A DNA stretch of 64,000 nt from Reinekea thalattae (GCF_008041945.1 NZ_VKAD01000001.1:496001-560000); one strand, 5' to 3'; shown: positions 29,743 through 44,004, numbered from the stretch's first letter. Notes: generated from the sequence alone by a model not told the origin. Numbers and translations: made by a program.

Positions 29743-31068
29743 TTAATGGCTATTTAACGCTTTATTTACAGGCACTTTAATTAACAGAAAGGCTCCTATT
29801 AGAAAATAAACCAAAATTAGCAGTAGACTATTTTGCCGACCGACAAGATCGCTTAAAGGCCCAAACAGCATCGCTAAGATAATCGCTAGCCTAGAAAAGG
29901 TGCCCCACAAGCCGAAGATAAAGGCAGAATCCTGACCACTGGCAAATCGTCCAACAATGGCTCGGCTAGATGATTGGGTTGCACCTAAGGCAGAGCCTGC
30001 GATAAAGCAAATAACAATAAATAGCTGAGACATCGAAATGTTTGTCCAATAACTGAGAGAGGCTAAAAAGTAAATTGCACAAACACCTAGCACCCATAAG
30101 GCAATCGAATAAAGAATCGCGGCCTTAGAGCCGACTTTATCATCCAGCAAGCCAAATAATATGGCGCCAATCATAGAGCTGACTTGTAACGTTGCGCCGA
30201 CAATAATTAATTCGGCACCACTGATACCAATTTCTTCCGTAGCATAAATCCCCATAAACTTTACAACCACAGCGACGCCAGCGGTATAAACCAAGAAAGC
30301 TAAAAAGAACTGAAACATACTCGGTTTATCTCGGCTCAAGCTTTTTAATTGCCGAATCTGTTGCCAGGCTAGGAGTAACAATTGCGATGATGAGATCTTG
30401 TTACCTTCTTTTGTTAATGGTGTGGGTGGCGTTTGTTTAACGACAAAAAACAACGGCAATGCAGCAATACCATAGAAGAGGGCAATCATTAGCATCGCTA
30501 ACTGATTTTGGTGGATGTACTGCTGGATATTATTTTCTGCCGAGGCGGTAATAATCATGAAGACCAAAATCAAGCTCAATAAACCGCCAATGTAGCCAAT
30601 GCCCCAACCAAAGCCAGAGACGGAGCCAATGTTTTTCTCATTACTGATGTCGGTTAAAAAACTGGCATTGAACGACTCCGATAGCATCCAGGCTGTATTA
30701 CTGATGACCAATAAAAACATCCCCAATGCCAAATCATTCGGTCCAACAAAATAGAGCAGCGCTGTACTGATAACCGATGTGAGTGTACAAACACCTAAAT
30801 ACTGTTTTTTACGGCCGGTGATATCACACAGCGCGCCAATATAAGGAGCTGCAAAAATACTAATAAGAGTCGAGAGGCTTATCGTCGCGGCCCAAAGAGA
30901 GTTCTTTAAATGAGCAAGCTCTGGCGGAATGATGTAAGACATGAAAAAAGCAGAATAGACAAAGGTGATGACTACGGTGGTATAGCTGCTATTGGCGAAA
31001 TCATATAGCGCCCAGCTGATGATTTCTCGCTTGGGGGTCTTCTCAGGCGCCATTAGGTAGCTTTTCAT
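29743..31068 (-). CDS. MFS transporter, UMF1/Atg22-like
   Basis: A 441-residue transporter with about twelve predicted membrane helices. The start KREIISWALYDFANSSYTTV is the hallmark of the UMF1/Atg22-like branch of the major facilitator superfamily; FAAPYIGALCDITGRKKQ carries the TM2-TM3 loop motif. Eukaryotic Atg22 exports amino acids from the vacuole; bacterial substrates are generally unknown, so none is assigned. The reading frame is open from a TTG at 31089, but ATG 31068 has GGAG nine bases upstream and is preferred. It diverges from htpG. Confidence 0.88.
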   Translation of the reverse strand: MKSYLMAPEKTPKREIISWALYDFANSSYTTVVITFVYSAFFMSYIIPPELAHLKNSLWAATISLSTLISIFAAPYIGALCDITGRKKQYLGVCTLTSVISTALLYFVGPNDLALGMFLLVISNTAWMLSESFNASFLTDISNEKNIGSVSGFGWGIGYIGGLLSLILVFMIITASAENNIQQYIHQNQLAMLMIALFYGIAALPLFFVVKQTPPTPLTKEGNKISSSQLLLLAWQQIRQLKSLSRDKPSMFQFFLAFLVYTAGVAVVVKFMGIYATEEIGISGAELIIVGATLQVSSMIGAILFGLLDDKVGSKAAILYSIALWVLGVCAIYFLASLSYWTNISMSQLFIVICFIAGSALGATQSSSRAIVGRFASGQDSAFIFGLWGTFSRLAIILAMLFGPLSDLVGRQNSLLLILVYFLIGAFLLIKVPVNKALNSH

Positions 31069-31219
31069 GCAATATCTCCAGAACGACAAGGCAAATGTAA
31101 TAGGGCGTATTTCAGTTATCTAAAAGCACATCTCTAAAAGAGCAATTACTTAAGAGCTCAGGTTTTTAAGGATAATGTACTTTTAATATGGCAGTAAGGT
31201 GTCTTCCTAAGGTTATACC

Positions 31220-31246
31220 CTTGAATTAGAGTTAATAATCCCCATT
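31220..31246 (+). promoter_or_regulatory. Sigma-32 heat-shock promoter of htpG
   Basis: CTTGAA at 31220-31225, exactly 14 bases, then CCCCATT at 31240-31246: both elements match the sigma-32 (RpoH) consensus with correct spacing, 48 bp before the htpG ATG. Hsp90 genes are classical RpoH targets. Confidence 0.88.
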
Positions 31247-31294
31247 CTAGCGTCAAACTTACTCACTTGGCATAACAACACTGGAAGAGGGAAT

Positions 31295-33211
31295 ATGTCT
31301 GAAAACACTCAACAATCGATGAGCTTTCAAACGGAAGTAAAGCAACTATTACATCTGATGATCCACTCCTTGTATTCGAATAAAGAAATTTTCATGCGAG
31401 AGTTGGTATCAAATGCTTCTGACGCTTGTGATAAGTTGCGTTTTCAATCATTGAAAGATGACAGCCTTATGGCTGAGAACAGCGATTTAAGAATCCGCAT
31501 CAGCGTCGATAAAGAGGCCAATACCATTGCAATCGAAGACACCGGTATTGGTATGACACGCGATGAGGTTGTTCAAAACCTAGGCACCATTGCACGTTCT
31601 GGTACGGCTGACTTCTTGAAAAATTTGACCGGCGATGAACGCAAAGATAGCCAGCTGATTGGTCAGTTTGGTGTTGGTTTTTATTCATCCTTTATTGTTG
31701 CCAAAGCTGTTGATGTTTATACCCGAAAAGCAGGGCATGCCGCAGAAGAAGGCGTGCATTGGCACAGCGAAGGCGAAGGTGAGTTCACAATCGACGACGC
31801 CATCTTGCCTCAGCGCGGCACTAAAATCGTGCTGCACCTAAAAGCTGAAGAAAGTGAATTTGCCGATGATTGGCGTTTAAAAAGTCTGGTTAAAAAATAC
31901 TCTGATCACATTTCTGTACCCGTGCAAATGCTTGAAGAAAAATTTGCAGCACCAGAAGAAGGTGAAGAAGAAGCCAAACCCCAAGAGCCAACATGGGAAA
32001 ACGTAAACAGCGCTAAGGCGTTGTGGACACGTTCTCGTAGCGATGTTAAGGATGAAGAATACCAAGAGCTATACCGCCATATTTCTCACGATTACGGCGA
32101 TGCATTGACTTGGAGTCATAACAAAGTTGAAGGCAAGTTGGACTACACCAGCTTGTTGTATATTCCTAAAAAAGCACCTTACGACTTATGGAATCGTGAG
32201 CGTGTGCGTGGCCTTAAGTTATACGTTAATCGCGTCTTTATCATGGACGACGTTGAACAGTTTCTGCCTATGTACTTGCGCTTTGTGAAGGGTATTGTCG
32301 ATTCCAATGATTTGCCTCTAAACGTCAGTCGCGAAATTCTACAAAACGATTCAACCATCGAAAGTATTAAGTCTGCGTTAGTAAAGCGTGTTCTTGATAT
32401 GTTGGAAAAACTGGCGAAGAAAAAACCAGAAGAGTATCAAGAGTTTTGGCAAGAGTTTGGTCAGGTGCTTAAAGAAGGCCCGGCAGAAGACATGGCCAAC
32501 AAAGAAAAGGTCGCAGGTTTATTGCGCTTTGCAACCAGTCACAGTGGTGAGGCAAAACAAGATGTTGCCCTGGTTGATTACATTGAGCGCATGAAAGAAG
32601 GTCAGGACAAAATTTATTATGTTTGTGCTGACAGCCATCAAACCGCTAAGAACAGCCCGCATTTAGAAGTCTTCCGCAAGAAGGGTATCGAAGTGTTGTT
32701 GTTATCTGATCGCATCGACGAATGGTTAATGAGTTACCTACAAGAATTCGATGGTAAGTCATTTGTTGATGTCGCGCGTGGCGGCTTAGACTTAGGTGAT
32801 ATTGAGTCAGAAGAAGAAAAGCAAGCGCAAGAAAAAGCCAATGATGAGCACAAAGACCTGATTGGTAAAATGAAGACTCTGTTTGCTGAAGAGGTTGCCG
32901 ATGTTCGCATGACGCATCGTCTGGTTGAGTCTCCAGCCTGTATTGTGGTTGGCGATGATGACATGGGTGCTCAAATGCGCCGAATCATGGAAGCCGCTGG
33001 GCAGCAGGTGCCGGAAACAAAACCGACATTGGAGCTAAACCCAGAACACCCATTGGTTCAGCGTTTGGAGCAAGAATCCAATGACGATCGCTTTAATGAT
33101 CTGGCCAATATCCTACTGGAGCAGTCTCGTCTTGCCGAAGGCTCTAGCTTAAAGGATTCAGCGAGCTTCGTTTCACGTTTGAATAAACTCTTGCTAGAAA
33201 TGATGTCTTAA
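31295..33211 (+). CDS. htpG: Molecular chaperone HtpG (bacterial Hsp90)
   Basis: A 638-residue cytoplasmic chaperone. The N-terminal GHKL ATPase domain shows [20 protein letters not shown], the ADP-contacting DTGIGMT and the lid motif [11 protein letters not shown]. The middle domain has [11 protein letters not shown] and LNVSREILQ with the catalytic Arg. The C-terminal dimerisation domain ends in a helical segment. Size equals other HtpG proteins (about 625-640). An excellent sigma-32 promoter lies at 31220-31246. The next gene is separated by a long inverted repeat. Confidence 0.98.
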   Translation: MSENTQQSMSFQTEVKQLLHLMIHSLYSNKEIFMRELVSNASDACDKLRFQSLKDDSLMAENSDLRIRISVDKEANTIAIEDTGIGMTRDEVVQNLGTIARSGTADFLKNLTGDERKDSQLIGQFGVGFYSSFIVAKAVDVYTRKAGHAAEEGVHWHSEGEGEFTIDDAILPQRGTKIVLHLKAEESEFADDWRLKSLVKKYSDHISVPVQMLEEKFAAPEEGEEEAKPQEPTWENVNSAKALWTRSRSDVKDEEYQELYRHISHDYGDALTWSHNKVEGKLDYTSLLYIPKKAPYDLWNRERVRGLKLYVNRVFIMDDVEQFLPMYLRFVKGIVDSNDLPLNVSREILQNDSTIESIKSALVKRVLDMLEKLAKKKPEEYQEFWQEFGQVLKEGPAEDMANKEKVAGLLRFATSHSGEAKQDVALVDYIERMKEGQDKIYYVCADSHQTAKNSPHLEVFRKKGIEVLLLSDRIDEWLMSYLQEFDGKSFVDVARGGLDLGDIESEEEKQAQEKANDEHKDLIGKMKTLFAEEVADVRMTHRLVESPACIVVGDDDMGAQMRRIMEAAGQQVPETKPTLELNPEHPLVQRLEQESNDDRFNDLANILLEQSRLAEGSSLKDSASFVSRLNKLLLEMMS

Positions 33212-33295
33212 ACTGTCATTGTAAAATTCATTAAAAAACGATCCTCAAATTGCATCATGCCCTTATCGGCGTGATACAAAAATGAGACTATCCGC

Positions 33296-33342
33296 AAAGC
33301 CTTACTTTTAGCCTCTTGCATAAGTGGTTTAAGTAAGGCTTT
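33296..33342 (+). repeat. Long inverted repeat between htpG and the YfaZ-like gene
   Basis: AAAGCCTTACTT (33296-33307) and AAGTAAGGCTTT (33331-33342) are perfect 12-bp complements around a 23-base loop. It lies 85 bp after htpG and 34 bp before the next ATG. There is no real T run, so it is either a weak htpG terminator or a leader structure of the next gene. Confidence 0.55.
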
Positions 33343-33375
33343 ATTACAAAGTTTAAGTATCTTGGAGAAAGATAA

Positions 33376-33939
33376 ATGCTGTTGAAAAAGGTCATTGTAT
33401 CTGGAGTTATTCTTGCCTCTTCTATTGTGGCCAATGCGGGCGGCGCTATTGATTTTTCTTTAGCGGATGATTCTATCCGTATCGAGCACGATGCTGTTTT
33501 GGTTGGTACCGGGGCTCACTTTACTACCGGCTATCTGTACAACGAAGCGAATTCCAGCTGGGGATTAACCGCTGGCTTTAATGCGGTCGATGCTTCGATG
33601 GCTAATCAGGACCTCATTGGCGGTGTTGGTTTTAAGGCAATTCTAATCTCTTCAGAAGTGGATGACTTTGCTTTAGCGACTGGCGTTGGCGGTTTTATTC
33701 GCTATCAGCCTTATGTCTTAAATGGCTTAGGTATTGAGGGCGATGCCTATGTTGCACCGAGCATTCTAAGTTTTGGTGAGCTTAACTATGTGCATGAATT
33801 ATTGGCACGAGTAACCTATCAGGTGCTGCCTCAGGCTCGGATCTTTGTTGGTTATTACGATGTTCGTGGTAACTACAATGCGCGCAATAATGTCGAGATT
33901 GATTCGACTTTCCATGTCGGCTTTAGAATGGCGTACTAA
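33376..33939 (+). CDS. YfaZ-like outer-membrane beta-barrel protein
   Basis: A 187-residue secreted protein. A signal peptide MLLKKVIVSGVILASSIVANA is predicted to be cleaved near residue 21. The mature part alternates hydrophobic and polar residues in short strands with glycines and ends in an aromatic C-terminus (FHVGFRMAY), typical of a small outer-membrane barrel. The pattern fits the YfaZ family, whose function is not established. ATG 33376 has GGAG upstream. It is followed by a terminator at 34015-34044. Family confidence is moderate; the outer-membrane location is better supported. Confidence 0.75.
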   Translation: MLLKKVIVSGVILASSIVANAGGAIDFSLADDSIRIEHDAVLVGTGAHFTTGYLYNEANSSWGLTAGFNAVDASMANQDLIGGVGFKAILISSEVDDFALATGVGGFIRYQPYVLNGLGIEGDAYVAPSILSFGELNYVHELLARVTYQVLPQARIFVGYYDVRGNYNARNNVEIDSTFHVGFRMAY

Positions 33940-34014
33940 TCGTATTCGTAATTTACTGATTAGTAGCTGCCTAGTATTTGGCTAGCTAGTTAAAATCTAA
34001 CTGGATTGTAGATG

Positions 34015-34044
34015 GCCCATCAGCAATGCTAGATGGGCTTTTTT
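34015..34044 (+). terminator. Terminator after the YfaZ-like gene
   Basis: GCCCATC (34015-34021), 10-base loop, GATGGGC (34032-34038), then six T (34039-34044). Confidence 0.8.
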
Positions 34045-34078
34045 GTGCTCGTCAATTTTGTCTTTAATCGGTTTCTGG

Positions 34079-35215
34079 TTAATCCTGATCGAAAAACAAC
34101 ACGCCGTAGATGAATAGTTGGAACAGCAAGGTGTGACTCTCGATTTGATCGAACGGTGATCTATTGTCGCTTTCAAATACAGCGGTTGAGCAAATGACTT
34201 CAAGGTCTTGGGCCTCAAGCTGGCTGTCGAATCGATGGCCGTCTGCAAATAGGGCAGAGCCATAATAGGCAAAGCGGCTAGTCGGGTTCTTGTATAACGG
34301 CTGCTGATGCCATTGAGCCATAAAGGACTCAAAGTCTAGATCGTCAAATGGCTCTGCCTCATTGTATTTGGGTTGAGTCATGTATTGGCCTAACCACTGC
34401 GCTAGCTGCTCATCACTGGAGTTGCGTTCAATAATGGCCTTTAATCGCTGAATGTCCTCACTGAGTAATGCATGAGGATGTGCATTTCGCTGTGACAGTT
34501 TTGGGTCTTGATAACGTTGGAATTCCGACAATTGATCACTTAAAAAATAGCCAAACTCGGTGATGAATTCACTGTCAGAGGGGGCTCTAAAGCCCACTGA
34601 AAGCGTCAGGCTATCACCGATAGATTCACTCCAGTGAGCAACCCCAGGCGGAATATAAAGCAGGTCGCCAGGCTCGGTGATCCAGCTTTCTTGTTGCTCA
34701 AATTCTTGCAGTACCTTAACGGGTAAATCTTCGAGCAGCTCGCTATTTTCATTACAATGCTGTCCAACCTTCCAATGACGCTTGCCTGATAGCTGAATTA
34801 GGAAGACGTCATATTGATCGTAATGTGGACCGACACCGCCGCCTTCAACAGCAAAGGAAATCATCATGTCGTCCATGCGCCAGCGCGGTAAAAACTGAAA
34901 GGCAGAGAAACTATCGTTTACAGCTTCTATCCAGTGATCCACCGCTTGTACTAGCAATGTCCAGTGGCTATCAGGTAACGATTGATAGTCTTTTTCGGTG
35001 AATGGGCCGTGCTGCACTTGCCAGTCATTAGGCTGATCTGCCGAATTAGAAATGAGCCTAGATTCAGCTTCGGGTTCACATGCCAGTGCCATTAATTCTT
35101 CTTGGCTAATCAGCTCTTCTGATGAAAATGACTCTCTAACCAGTAATGGCTTTTGTTGCCAGTAGTCAGCTAGAAATTCTTGTGGGTTGATGTGTTTTAG
35201 CGTCGCTGAAGGCAT
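34079..35215 (-). CDS. Cupin/JmjC oxygenase, likely ribosomal protein uL16 arginine hydroxylase (YcfD/RoxA type)
   Basis: A 378-residue Fe(II)/2-oxoglutarate oxygenase of the bacterial JmjC class. The metal triad is His131 and Asp133 in GPHYDQYDVF and His194 in PPGVAHWSES, at spacing nearly identical to E. coli YcfD (RoxA), which hydroxylates an arginine of ribosomal protein uL16. GKRHWKVG follows the first motif as in the family. The C-terminal half is the dimerisation and winged-helix-like region. It is the last gene of the leftward mnmA-hflD-purB run, 100 bp after purB with a hairpin between. Substrate assignment is by homology. Confidence 0.87.
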   Translation of the reverse strand: MPSATLKHINPQEFLADYWQQKPLLVRESFSSEELISQEELMALACEPEAESRLISNSADQPNDWQVQHGPFTEKDYQSLPDSHWTLLVQAVDHWIEAVNDSFSAFQFLPRWRMDDMMISFAVEGGGVGPHYDQYDVFLIQLSGKRHWKVGQHCNENSELLEDLPVKVLQEFEQQESWITEPGDLLYIPPGVAHWSESIGDSLTLSVGFRAPSDSEFITEFGYFLSDQLSEFQRYQDPKLSQRNAHPHALLSEDIQRLKAIIERNSSDEQLAQWLGQYMTQPKYNEAEPFDDLDFESFMAQWHQQPLYKNPTSRFAYYGSALFADGHRFDSQLEAQDLEVICSTAVFESDNRSPFDQIESHTLLFQLFIYGVLFFDQD

Positions 35216-35258
35216 GAGAGGTACTCTAGGGTTACAGGAAGGTCAATCTGAAAGACTA

Positions 35259-35278
35259 AGGGGCTGTAAACAGCCCCT
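35259..35278 (-). terminator. Hairpin between purB and the hydroxylase gene
   Basis: AGGGGCTG (35259-35266), TAAA, CAGCCCCT (35271-35278): an 8-bp GC-rich stem. Read leftwards its tail (TAGTCTTTC) has few T, so it may only reduce read-through from purB. Confidence 0.55.
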
Positions 35279-35315
35279 TTATTTAAGTCATTTAAGCATT
35301 CATAAGTCTAAAAGC

Positions 35316-37375
<2,060 letters not shown>

Positions 37376-37382
37376 ATTGAGT

Positions 37383-38477
37383 TTACTTCCAAGTTTCTTC
37401 TATAACACCGCCACCTAGGCAGATGTCATCTAGATAAAAGACCGCCGACTGCCCAGGGGTAATTGCGCGTTGTGGCTGATCAAAATCGGCCTGCAGTTTG
37501 CCTTGCTCATTAAGTGACAGGGTGCAGCTTTGATCAGGCTGGCGATAGCGATGTTTACAGCTAACTTTTATCGGTAGTTCTGGGCCTTTATCGTCCACCC
37601 AGTAGACATTAGACATCGATAACGCATGGGTAAATAGCGAAGGGTGATCGGTACCTTGAACCACGACAAGATGGTTTTTAGTTAAGTCTTTATCGGCGAC
37701 AAACCATGGCGCTTCACCGTATTTTGTACCACCAATACCCAAGCCTTGACGCTGACCAATGGTGTAATACATAAGGCCTTGATGCTGACCGATAACATCG
37801 CCTTGCTCCGTGACAATATCGCCCGGTTGTGCAGGGATGTACTGTTTTAAGAAGTCAGCAAAGCGGCGCTCGCCAATAAAGCAAATGCCGGTGCTGTCTT
37901 TCTTTTTAGCTGTAGCCAGCTGATATTTTTCGGCGACTTGACGTACAACGGGTTTTTCCATATCGCCAATTGGAAAGAGTGTTTTGGCAAACTGTTCATG
38001 ACCAACAGCATGCAGGAAATAACTTTGGTCTTTGTTGTTGTCTAAGCCTCGTAACAAAACTGCTTGACCGTTGACTTCGGTTGTTCGTGCGTAGTGTCCA
38101 GTGGCGATTTTATCGGCGCCTAGAGCAAGGGCGTAATCCAAAAAGGCTTTGAATTTAATTTCTCGGTTACAAAGGATATCAGGGTTCGGCGTGCGTCCAG
38201 CTTTGTATTCTGCAAGGAAGTGCTCGAACACATCGTCCCAATATTCGGCGGCAAAGTTTGCGGTATGTAATTTTATACCCAGCTTATCAGCGACAGCTTG
38301 AGCATCTTTTAAATCTTCTATCGCGGTGCAGTATTCGGTGCCATCGTCCTCATCCCAGTTCTTCATGAACAGGCCTTCGACCTGATAGCCAGCTTCAAGT
38401 AATAAAGCTGCAGTCACAGAAGAATCGACACCGCCAGACATACCGACAATGACTTTAGTTGAGGAAAGAGAGTTCAT
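37383..38477 (-). CDS. mnmA: tRNA-specific 2-thiouridylase MnmA
   Basis: A 364-residue enzyme that adds sulfur to U34 of tRNA(Lys/Glu/Gln). The PP-loop is [13 protein letters not shown]; the catalytic cysteines are Cys103 in [12 protein letters not shown] and Cys199 in [12 protein letters not shown], at almost the same numbers as in E. coli. Sulfur arrives through the TusABCDE relay, of which tusBCDE lie at 61.1-62.4 kb of this window. First gene of the leftward mnmA-hflD-purB run. Confidence 0.98.
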   Translation of the reverse strand: MNSLSSTKVIVGMSGGVDSSVTAALLLEAGYQVEGLFMKNWDEDDGTEYCTAIEDLKDAQAVADKLGIKLHTANFAAEYWDDVFEHFLAEYKAGRTPNPDILCNREIKFKAFLDYALALGADKIATGHYARTTEVNGQAVLLRGLDNNKDQSYFLHAVGHEQFAKTLFPIGDMEKPVVRQVAEKYQLATAKKKDSTGICFIGERRFADFLKQYIPAQPGDIVTEQGDVIGQHQGLMYYTIGQRQGLGIGGTKYGEAPWFVADKDLTKNHLVVVQGTDHPSLFTHALSMSNVYWVDDKGPELPIKVSCKHRYRQPDQSCTLSLNEQGKLQADFDQPQRAITPGQSAVFYLDDICLGGGVIEETWK

Positions 38478-38793
38478 GGGTGGCTCCGATAAAACTTGAA
38501 ATATACAATGGGTTCACTCAAGGCGAGTTCAAGGTGAATTAAAGCTGCCAGCGGCAGATGTTTATGAACACAGTTGGTAGTGAAGGCAGTATTATACCCT
38601 GTAACCAGTCGTGGCGACATTAGCGTGACAGTGGTGTGACACGCTAATTAGTTATTAAATTCACAACTCTTATTCGCACGTTAAAATCGAAGTCATCGCA
38701 AGGGTCGATTACTATAACGACCTAAGTTTCGTTTTTAACGAGTAGAATCCTAATTCGTTGTCTATTGTACCCAATTTAGAAGGAATACCTTAT
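38478..38793. other. Divergent mnmA-fabV regulatory region
   Basis: No ORF that I can support. It contains a 9-bp inverted repeat, ATTAGCGTG (38619-38627) and CACGCTAAT (38640-38648), and a smaller one, GGTCG (38703-38707) and CGACC (38718-38722), overlapping a TATAAC at 38713-38718. A GAAGGAA ribosome site precedes the fabV ATG. Confidence 0.5.
38619..38648. promoter_or_regulatory. Operator-like inverted repeat upstream of mnmA and fabV
   Basis: ATTAGCGTG and CACGCTAAT are perfect 9-bp complements around ACAGTGGTGTGA. It lies 142 bp from the mnmA start and 146 bp from the fabV start, about midway. Confidence 0.4.
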
Positions 38794-39972
38794 ATGGTCA
38801 TCAAGCCCAAAATTCGAGGTTTTATTTGTACAACAGCTCATCCAGTCGGTTGTGCAAAAAACGTTCAAGAACAGATCGACTATGTTGCCAGTCATAAAAC
38901 AGACGTTGATGGGCCAAAAAATGTATTGGTGATTGGTTGTTCAAATGGTTACGGACTTGCCTCTCGCATTACTTCTGCGTTTGGTTTTAATGCTAATACC
39001 CTAGGCGTGATGTTTGAAAAAGAGCCGACAGAACGCCGTACAGCATCCGCAGGCTGGTATAACACGGTCGCCTTCGAAAAGGCTGCTGCAGAAAAAGGCC
39101 TGTATGCAGAATCTCTTAATGTCGATGCGTTTTCTAATGAAGCCAAGCAAGATGCCATCGCCAAGATTAAACAAAACATGGGCAAGGTTGACCTTGTTGT
39201 TTACAGCCTTGGAGCGCCGCGTCGTAAAGACCCAAATACCGGTGATATTTACTCTTCAACGCTGAAGCCAATTGGTGAAGAAGTTACGCGTAAGAACCTT
39301 AATACCGATACTCGAGAAGTTTCTGATATCACGCTAGAGCCAGCAAATGATGACGAAATCTTTAACACTGTGAAAGTTATGGGTGGAGAAGATTGGGAAA
39401 TGTGGATGGACGCTCTTGCTGAGGCGGATGTCTTAGCTGAAGGTGTTAAGACCACTGCCTACACGTACATCGGTAAAGATTTGACCTGGCCTATTTATGG
39501 CGGTGCCACTATCGGTAAGGCAAAAGAAGATTTGGATCGTGCTGCAAAGGCTATTTCAGCCAAACTAGAAGGCTCACTTGGCGGTAAAGGTTATGTTTCT
39601 GTATTGAAGGCTTTAGTGACTCAGTCGAGCAGCGCCATTCCTGTTATGCCACTATATATTTCGGCACTGTACAAAGTGATGAAAGAAGAGGGCACACATG
39701 AAGGCTGCATCGAGCAGATCTTTGGTCTGTTCTATAAAGAAATTTACGCCGATGGCGCGCTTAATCTAGACAGTACTGGCCGTATCCGCATGGAAGACAA
39801 TGAATTGAAAGACTCCGTGCAGAGCAAAGTTGCAGACATCTGGGCCAAGGTAAACAGCGATAATTTGGACGAGTTAACCGACTTTAGCGGTTACCAGAAC
39901 GAATTTTACCGCCTGTTCGGTTTTGGTTTCGACGACGTTGATTACGATGCGGATGTGAATCCGATCGTTTAG
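38794..39972 (+). CDS. fabV: Trans-2-enoyl-CoA/ACP reductase FabV
   Basis: A 392-residue enoyl reductase that completes the fatty-acid elongation cycle with NADH; FabV enzymes are relatively triclosan-tolerant. The start [20 protein letters not shown] is the family N-terminus, so I use ATG 38794, behind GAAGGAA, and not the in-frame TTG 38758. The nucleotide-binding segment is [17 protein letters not shown]. The Tyr-x8-Lys catalytic motif is Tyr235 to Lys244 in [10 protein letters not shown], at the family's exact numbers. Its last 89 bp overlap the convergent rluE gene. Whether this is the only enoyl-ACP reductase cannot be told from this window. Confidence 0.97.
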   Translation: MVIKPKIRGFICTTAHPVGCAKNVQEQIDYVASHKTDVDGPKNVLVIGCSNGYGLASRITSAFGFNANTLGVMFEKEPTERRTASAGWYNTVAFEKAAAEKGLYAESLNVDAFSNEAKQDAIAKIKQNMGKVDLVVYSLGAPRRKDPNTGDIYSSTLKPIGEEVTRKNLNTDTREVSDITLEPANDDEIFNTVKVMGGEDWEMWMDALAEADVLAEGVKTTAYTYIGKDLTWPIYGGATIGKAKEDLDRAAKAISAKLEGSLGGKGYVSVLKALVTQSSSAIPVMPLYISALYKVMKEEGTHEGCIEQIFGLFYKEIYADGALNLDSTGRIRMEDNELKDSVQSKVADIWAKVNSDNLDELTDFSGYQNEFYRLFGFGFDDVDYDADVNPIV

Positions 39973-40600
39973 TCGCTGCCTTCACTGGCGCAGCCGTTTT
40001 AGCATGGCGGCTGTGCTGGTTTGTCATTCTTTTTATCCCCAATGCCTGATACAGCTGCTGTTCCGACAGCTCTTTACTCTCGCCGCTGGCTAGTTGATCC
40101 AACGTTAAATCCCCGATGGCATAACGCACCAAGCGCAGTGTTGGGTGATTAATAGCCGCTGTCATTCGCCGAACCTGGCGGTTTTTCCCTTCTGTTATGG
40201 TAATTTTAAGCCAACTCGTTGGTATCTCTTTGCGCTCCCGAATAGGCGGCGTTCTTGGCCAAAGCCACTCAGGTTGAGCCACTAATTCAGCTTCGCAGGG
40301 TCTTGTCATACCATCTTTTAGTTCCACTCCAAGCCTTAGCTGAGATAGGCTCTCAGCCGACGGAATGCCTTCAACCTGAACCATATAGGTCTTTGGCACT
40401 TTAAATTTTGGATTCATTAAGTGGTGGATGAATGGTCCATTATTTGTTAAAAGTAACAGCCCCTCGGAGTCATAATCTAAGCGTCCAGCGCCGTAGATGT
40501 CCGGAATTTTGATATAATCAGCCAATGTGGCTTTACCGGTATCATCAGTGAACTGGGTTAATACTCGGAAGGGTTTGTTAAATAGGATGTACCGAAACAT
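39884..40600 (-). CDS. rluE: 23S rRNA pseudouridine synthase RluE
   Basis: A 238-residue RsuA-family pseudouridine synthase. The catalytic Asp is in [18 protein letters not shown], and [20 protein letters not shown] with [20 protein letters not shown] is diagnostic of RluE (23S U2457 in E. coli). There is no N-terminal S4 domain, as usual for RluE. After about residue 195 comes a 45-residue basic tail rich in His, Asn, Arg and Lys; the part encoded opposite fabV is about 30 residues (89 bp). The tail is not needed for the fold and probably binds RNA nonspecifically. Confidence 0.93.
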   Translation of the reverse strand: MFRYILFNKPFRVLTQFTDDTGKATLADYIKIPDIYGAGRLDYDSEGLLLLTNNGPFIHHLMNPKFKVPKTYMVQVEGIPSAESLSQLRLGVELKDGMTRPCEAELVAQPEWLWPRTPPIRERKEIPTSWLKITITEGKNRQVRRMTAAINHPTLRLVRYAIGDLTLDQLASGESKELSEQQLYQALGIKRMTNQHSRHAKTAAPVKAATKRSDSHPHRNQRRRNQNRTGGKIRSGNR

Positions 40601-40748
40601 GATAGGTTGAGCTCGTGCGAATAGAGTTTTATCAAAGTATATTCAGGCTAAAGTTTGATTACATTAGTTTGTTCAACTGATTAGCCTTATTTGTTATTCG
40701 CAATCGCATTTACAGCTAGATTAAAAAATGGTCTGTATCTTTCTTTAA

Positions 40749-42995
<2,247 letters not shown>

Positions 42996-43025
42996 TCGAG
43001 CGTTGTTTGAGTCGCTTAAATAACG

Positions 43026-43051
43026 AGCCCGGCAATAGCCGGGCTTTTTTA
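43026..43051 (+). terminator. Rho-independent terminator after icd
   Basis: AGCCCGGC (43026-43033), AATA loop, GCCGGGCT (43038-43045), then T run to 43050. Confidence 0.9.
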
Positions 43052-43075
43052 TGTCAATCTGTTAATTGTTTAAAA

Positions 43076-43333
43076 TTAAGCAGTGACGGAGTCGTTAGCT
43101 TTTTCTGTGGCTTTGTTGTCGACTTCCATTTCGATGGGCTGAATATTCACAGCGTGAATACCTCGTTCGGATTTAACCGTTTCAAACTCTACCGCTTGGC
43201 CAGCTTTCAACGTTTTATATCCTTCCATTTGAATAGAAGAGAAGTGTGCAAACAGGTCGTCTTTATAATCATCGCTGACAATAAAACCAAACCCTTTGAC
43301 GTTGTTGAACCATTTTACGTTCCCTATTGGCAT
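43076..43333 (-). CDS. cspD: Cold-shock domain protein, CspD-like
   Basis: An 85-residue protein with a cold-shock domain over residues 1-68: [16 protein letters not shown] (RNP1 GFGFI) and DLFAHFSSI (RNP2-like). A short acidic tail follows, which fits CspD, an inhibitor of DNA replication in stationary phase in E. coli, better than CspA. The position, divergent from clpS-clpA, is the conserved place of cspD. The function is inferred from homology and synteny. Confidence 0.92.
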   Translation of the reverse strand: MPIGNVKWFNNVKGFGFIVSDDYKDDLFAHFSSIQMEGYKTLKAGQAVEFETVKSERGIHAVNIQPIEMEVDNKATEKANDSVTA

Positions 43334-43674
43334 AGTGTACCCCTTTATAACTTTTTATTATTTGTTTTTGGATTTCCCTGTTGGTTTGTTGCTATGGATT
43401 GCTCCGACAACGCTACCAACGACTGCGCGCGAGTGATATAAAACTATCTGGATCACGAACTTCGCCACGAATGTATGGAATACCGTTGAATATACTAAGT
43501 CAACCCCAATCTGGTAGTTATATGATGCAGTCGGCGTTATGCACTCTTCGTCAGATTGATTAAACTAACTGTGCAAAGATAAGTTTAACTATCCAAAACA
43601 TGGCCAAAAATATTGTGAATATTCGTTTTAATGCATCAAATTACGCTACAGTTCTACAAGGAGGAGCTCAGTTA
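43334..43674. other. Divergent cspD-clpS regulatory region
   Basis: No gene is supported in this 341-bp gap. The frame of clpS stays open back to ATG 43600, but that start has no ribosome site. TTAAACT (43560-43566) and AGTTTAA (43582-43588) form an inverted repeat that overlaps a poor sigma-70-like pair, TTGATT (43556) and GATAAG (43578). Confidence 0.45.
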
Positions 43675-44004
43675 ATGGCTTCGGGTACCGATACAGATGA
43701 CACTATAGGCGTTTCAATACAAAGCGCTGAGCCCGAACTAAAACGGCCTTCTTTGTTCCAAGTGGTATTGATGAATGATGACTTCACCCCCATGGAGTTT
43801 GTTATCTATGTGTTGGAACATTTTTTTACCATGAATCGTGAAAAAGCCACGCAAGTCATGCTAAATGTCCATACGAAGGGAAAAGGGATCTGTGGTATCT
43901 ATACTAAGGATATAGCCGAAACCAAAGCAGCTCTTGTAAATAGCTTTGCGAGAGAGAACCAACACCCGCTATTGTGCGAGGTAGAGGAAATAGGTGACAA
44001 CTAG
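43675..44004 (+). CDS. clpS: ClpS adaptor of the ClpAP protease
   Basis: A 109-residue N-degron adaptor that delivers proteins with N-terminal Leu, Phe, Tyr or Trp to ClpA. The flexible N-terminus is followed by the core [20 protein letters not shown], where the NDD region forms the N-degron pocket, and [21 protein letters not shown] chose ATG 43675 because AGGAGGAG lies 9 bases upstream and the resulting size matches E. coli ClpS (106); the upstream ATG 43600 would add 25 residues without an obvious site. clpA starts 22 bp downstream. Confidence 0.96.
   Translation: MASGTDTDDTIGVSIQSAEPELKRPSLFQVVLMNDDFTPMEFVIYVLEHFFTMNREKATQVMLNVHTKGKGICGIYTKDIAETKAALVNSFARENQHPLLCEVEEIGDN

Noticed and set aside
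33264-33271. GCCGATAA on the minus strand between htpG and the YfaZ-like gene, a sigma-28 -10 match
   Set aside because: It would transcribe antisense into htpG with no gene downstream and no -35; taken as chance.
34079-35215. Antibiotic or secondary-metabolite oxygenase
   Set aside because: The metal triad numbers and overall length match the ribosomal oxygenase YcfD, and the gene context is housekeeping.
38758-38793. TTG start for fabV
   Set aside because: The 12 extra residues do not match FabV; ATG 38794 has GAAGGAA at proper distance and sets the catalytic Tyr at 235.
43600-43674. ATG 43600 as the clpS start
   Set aside because: No ribosome site; the AGGAGGAG sequence just before ATG 43675 and the family length decide for the shorter form.
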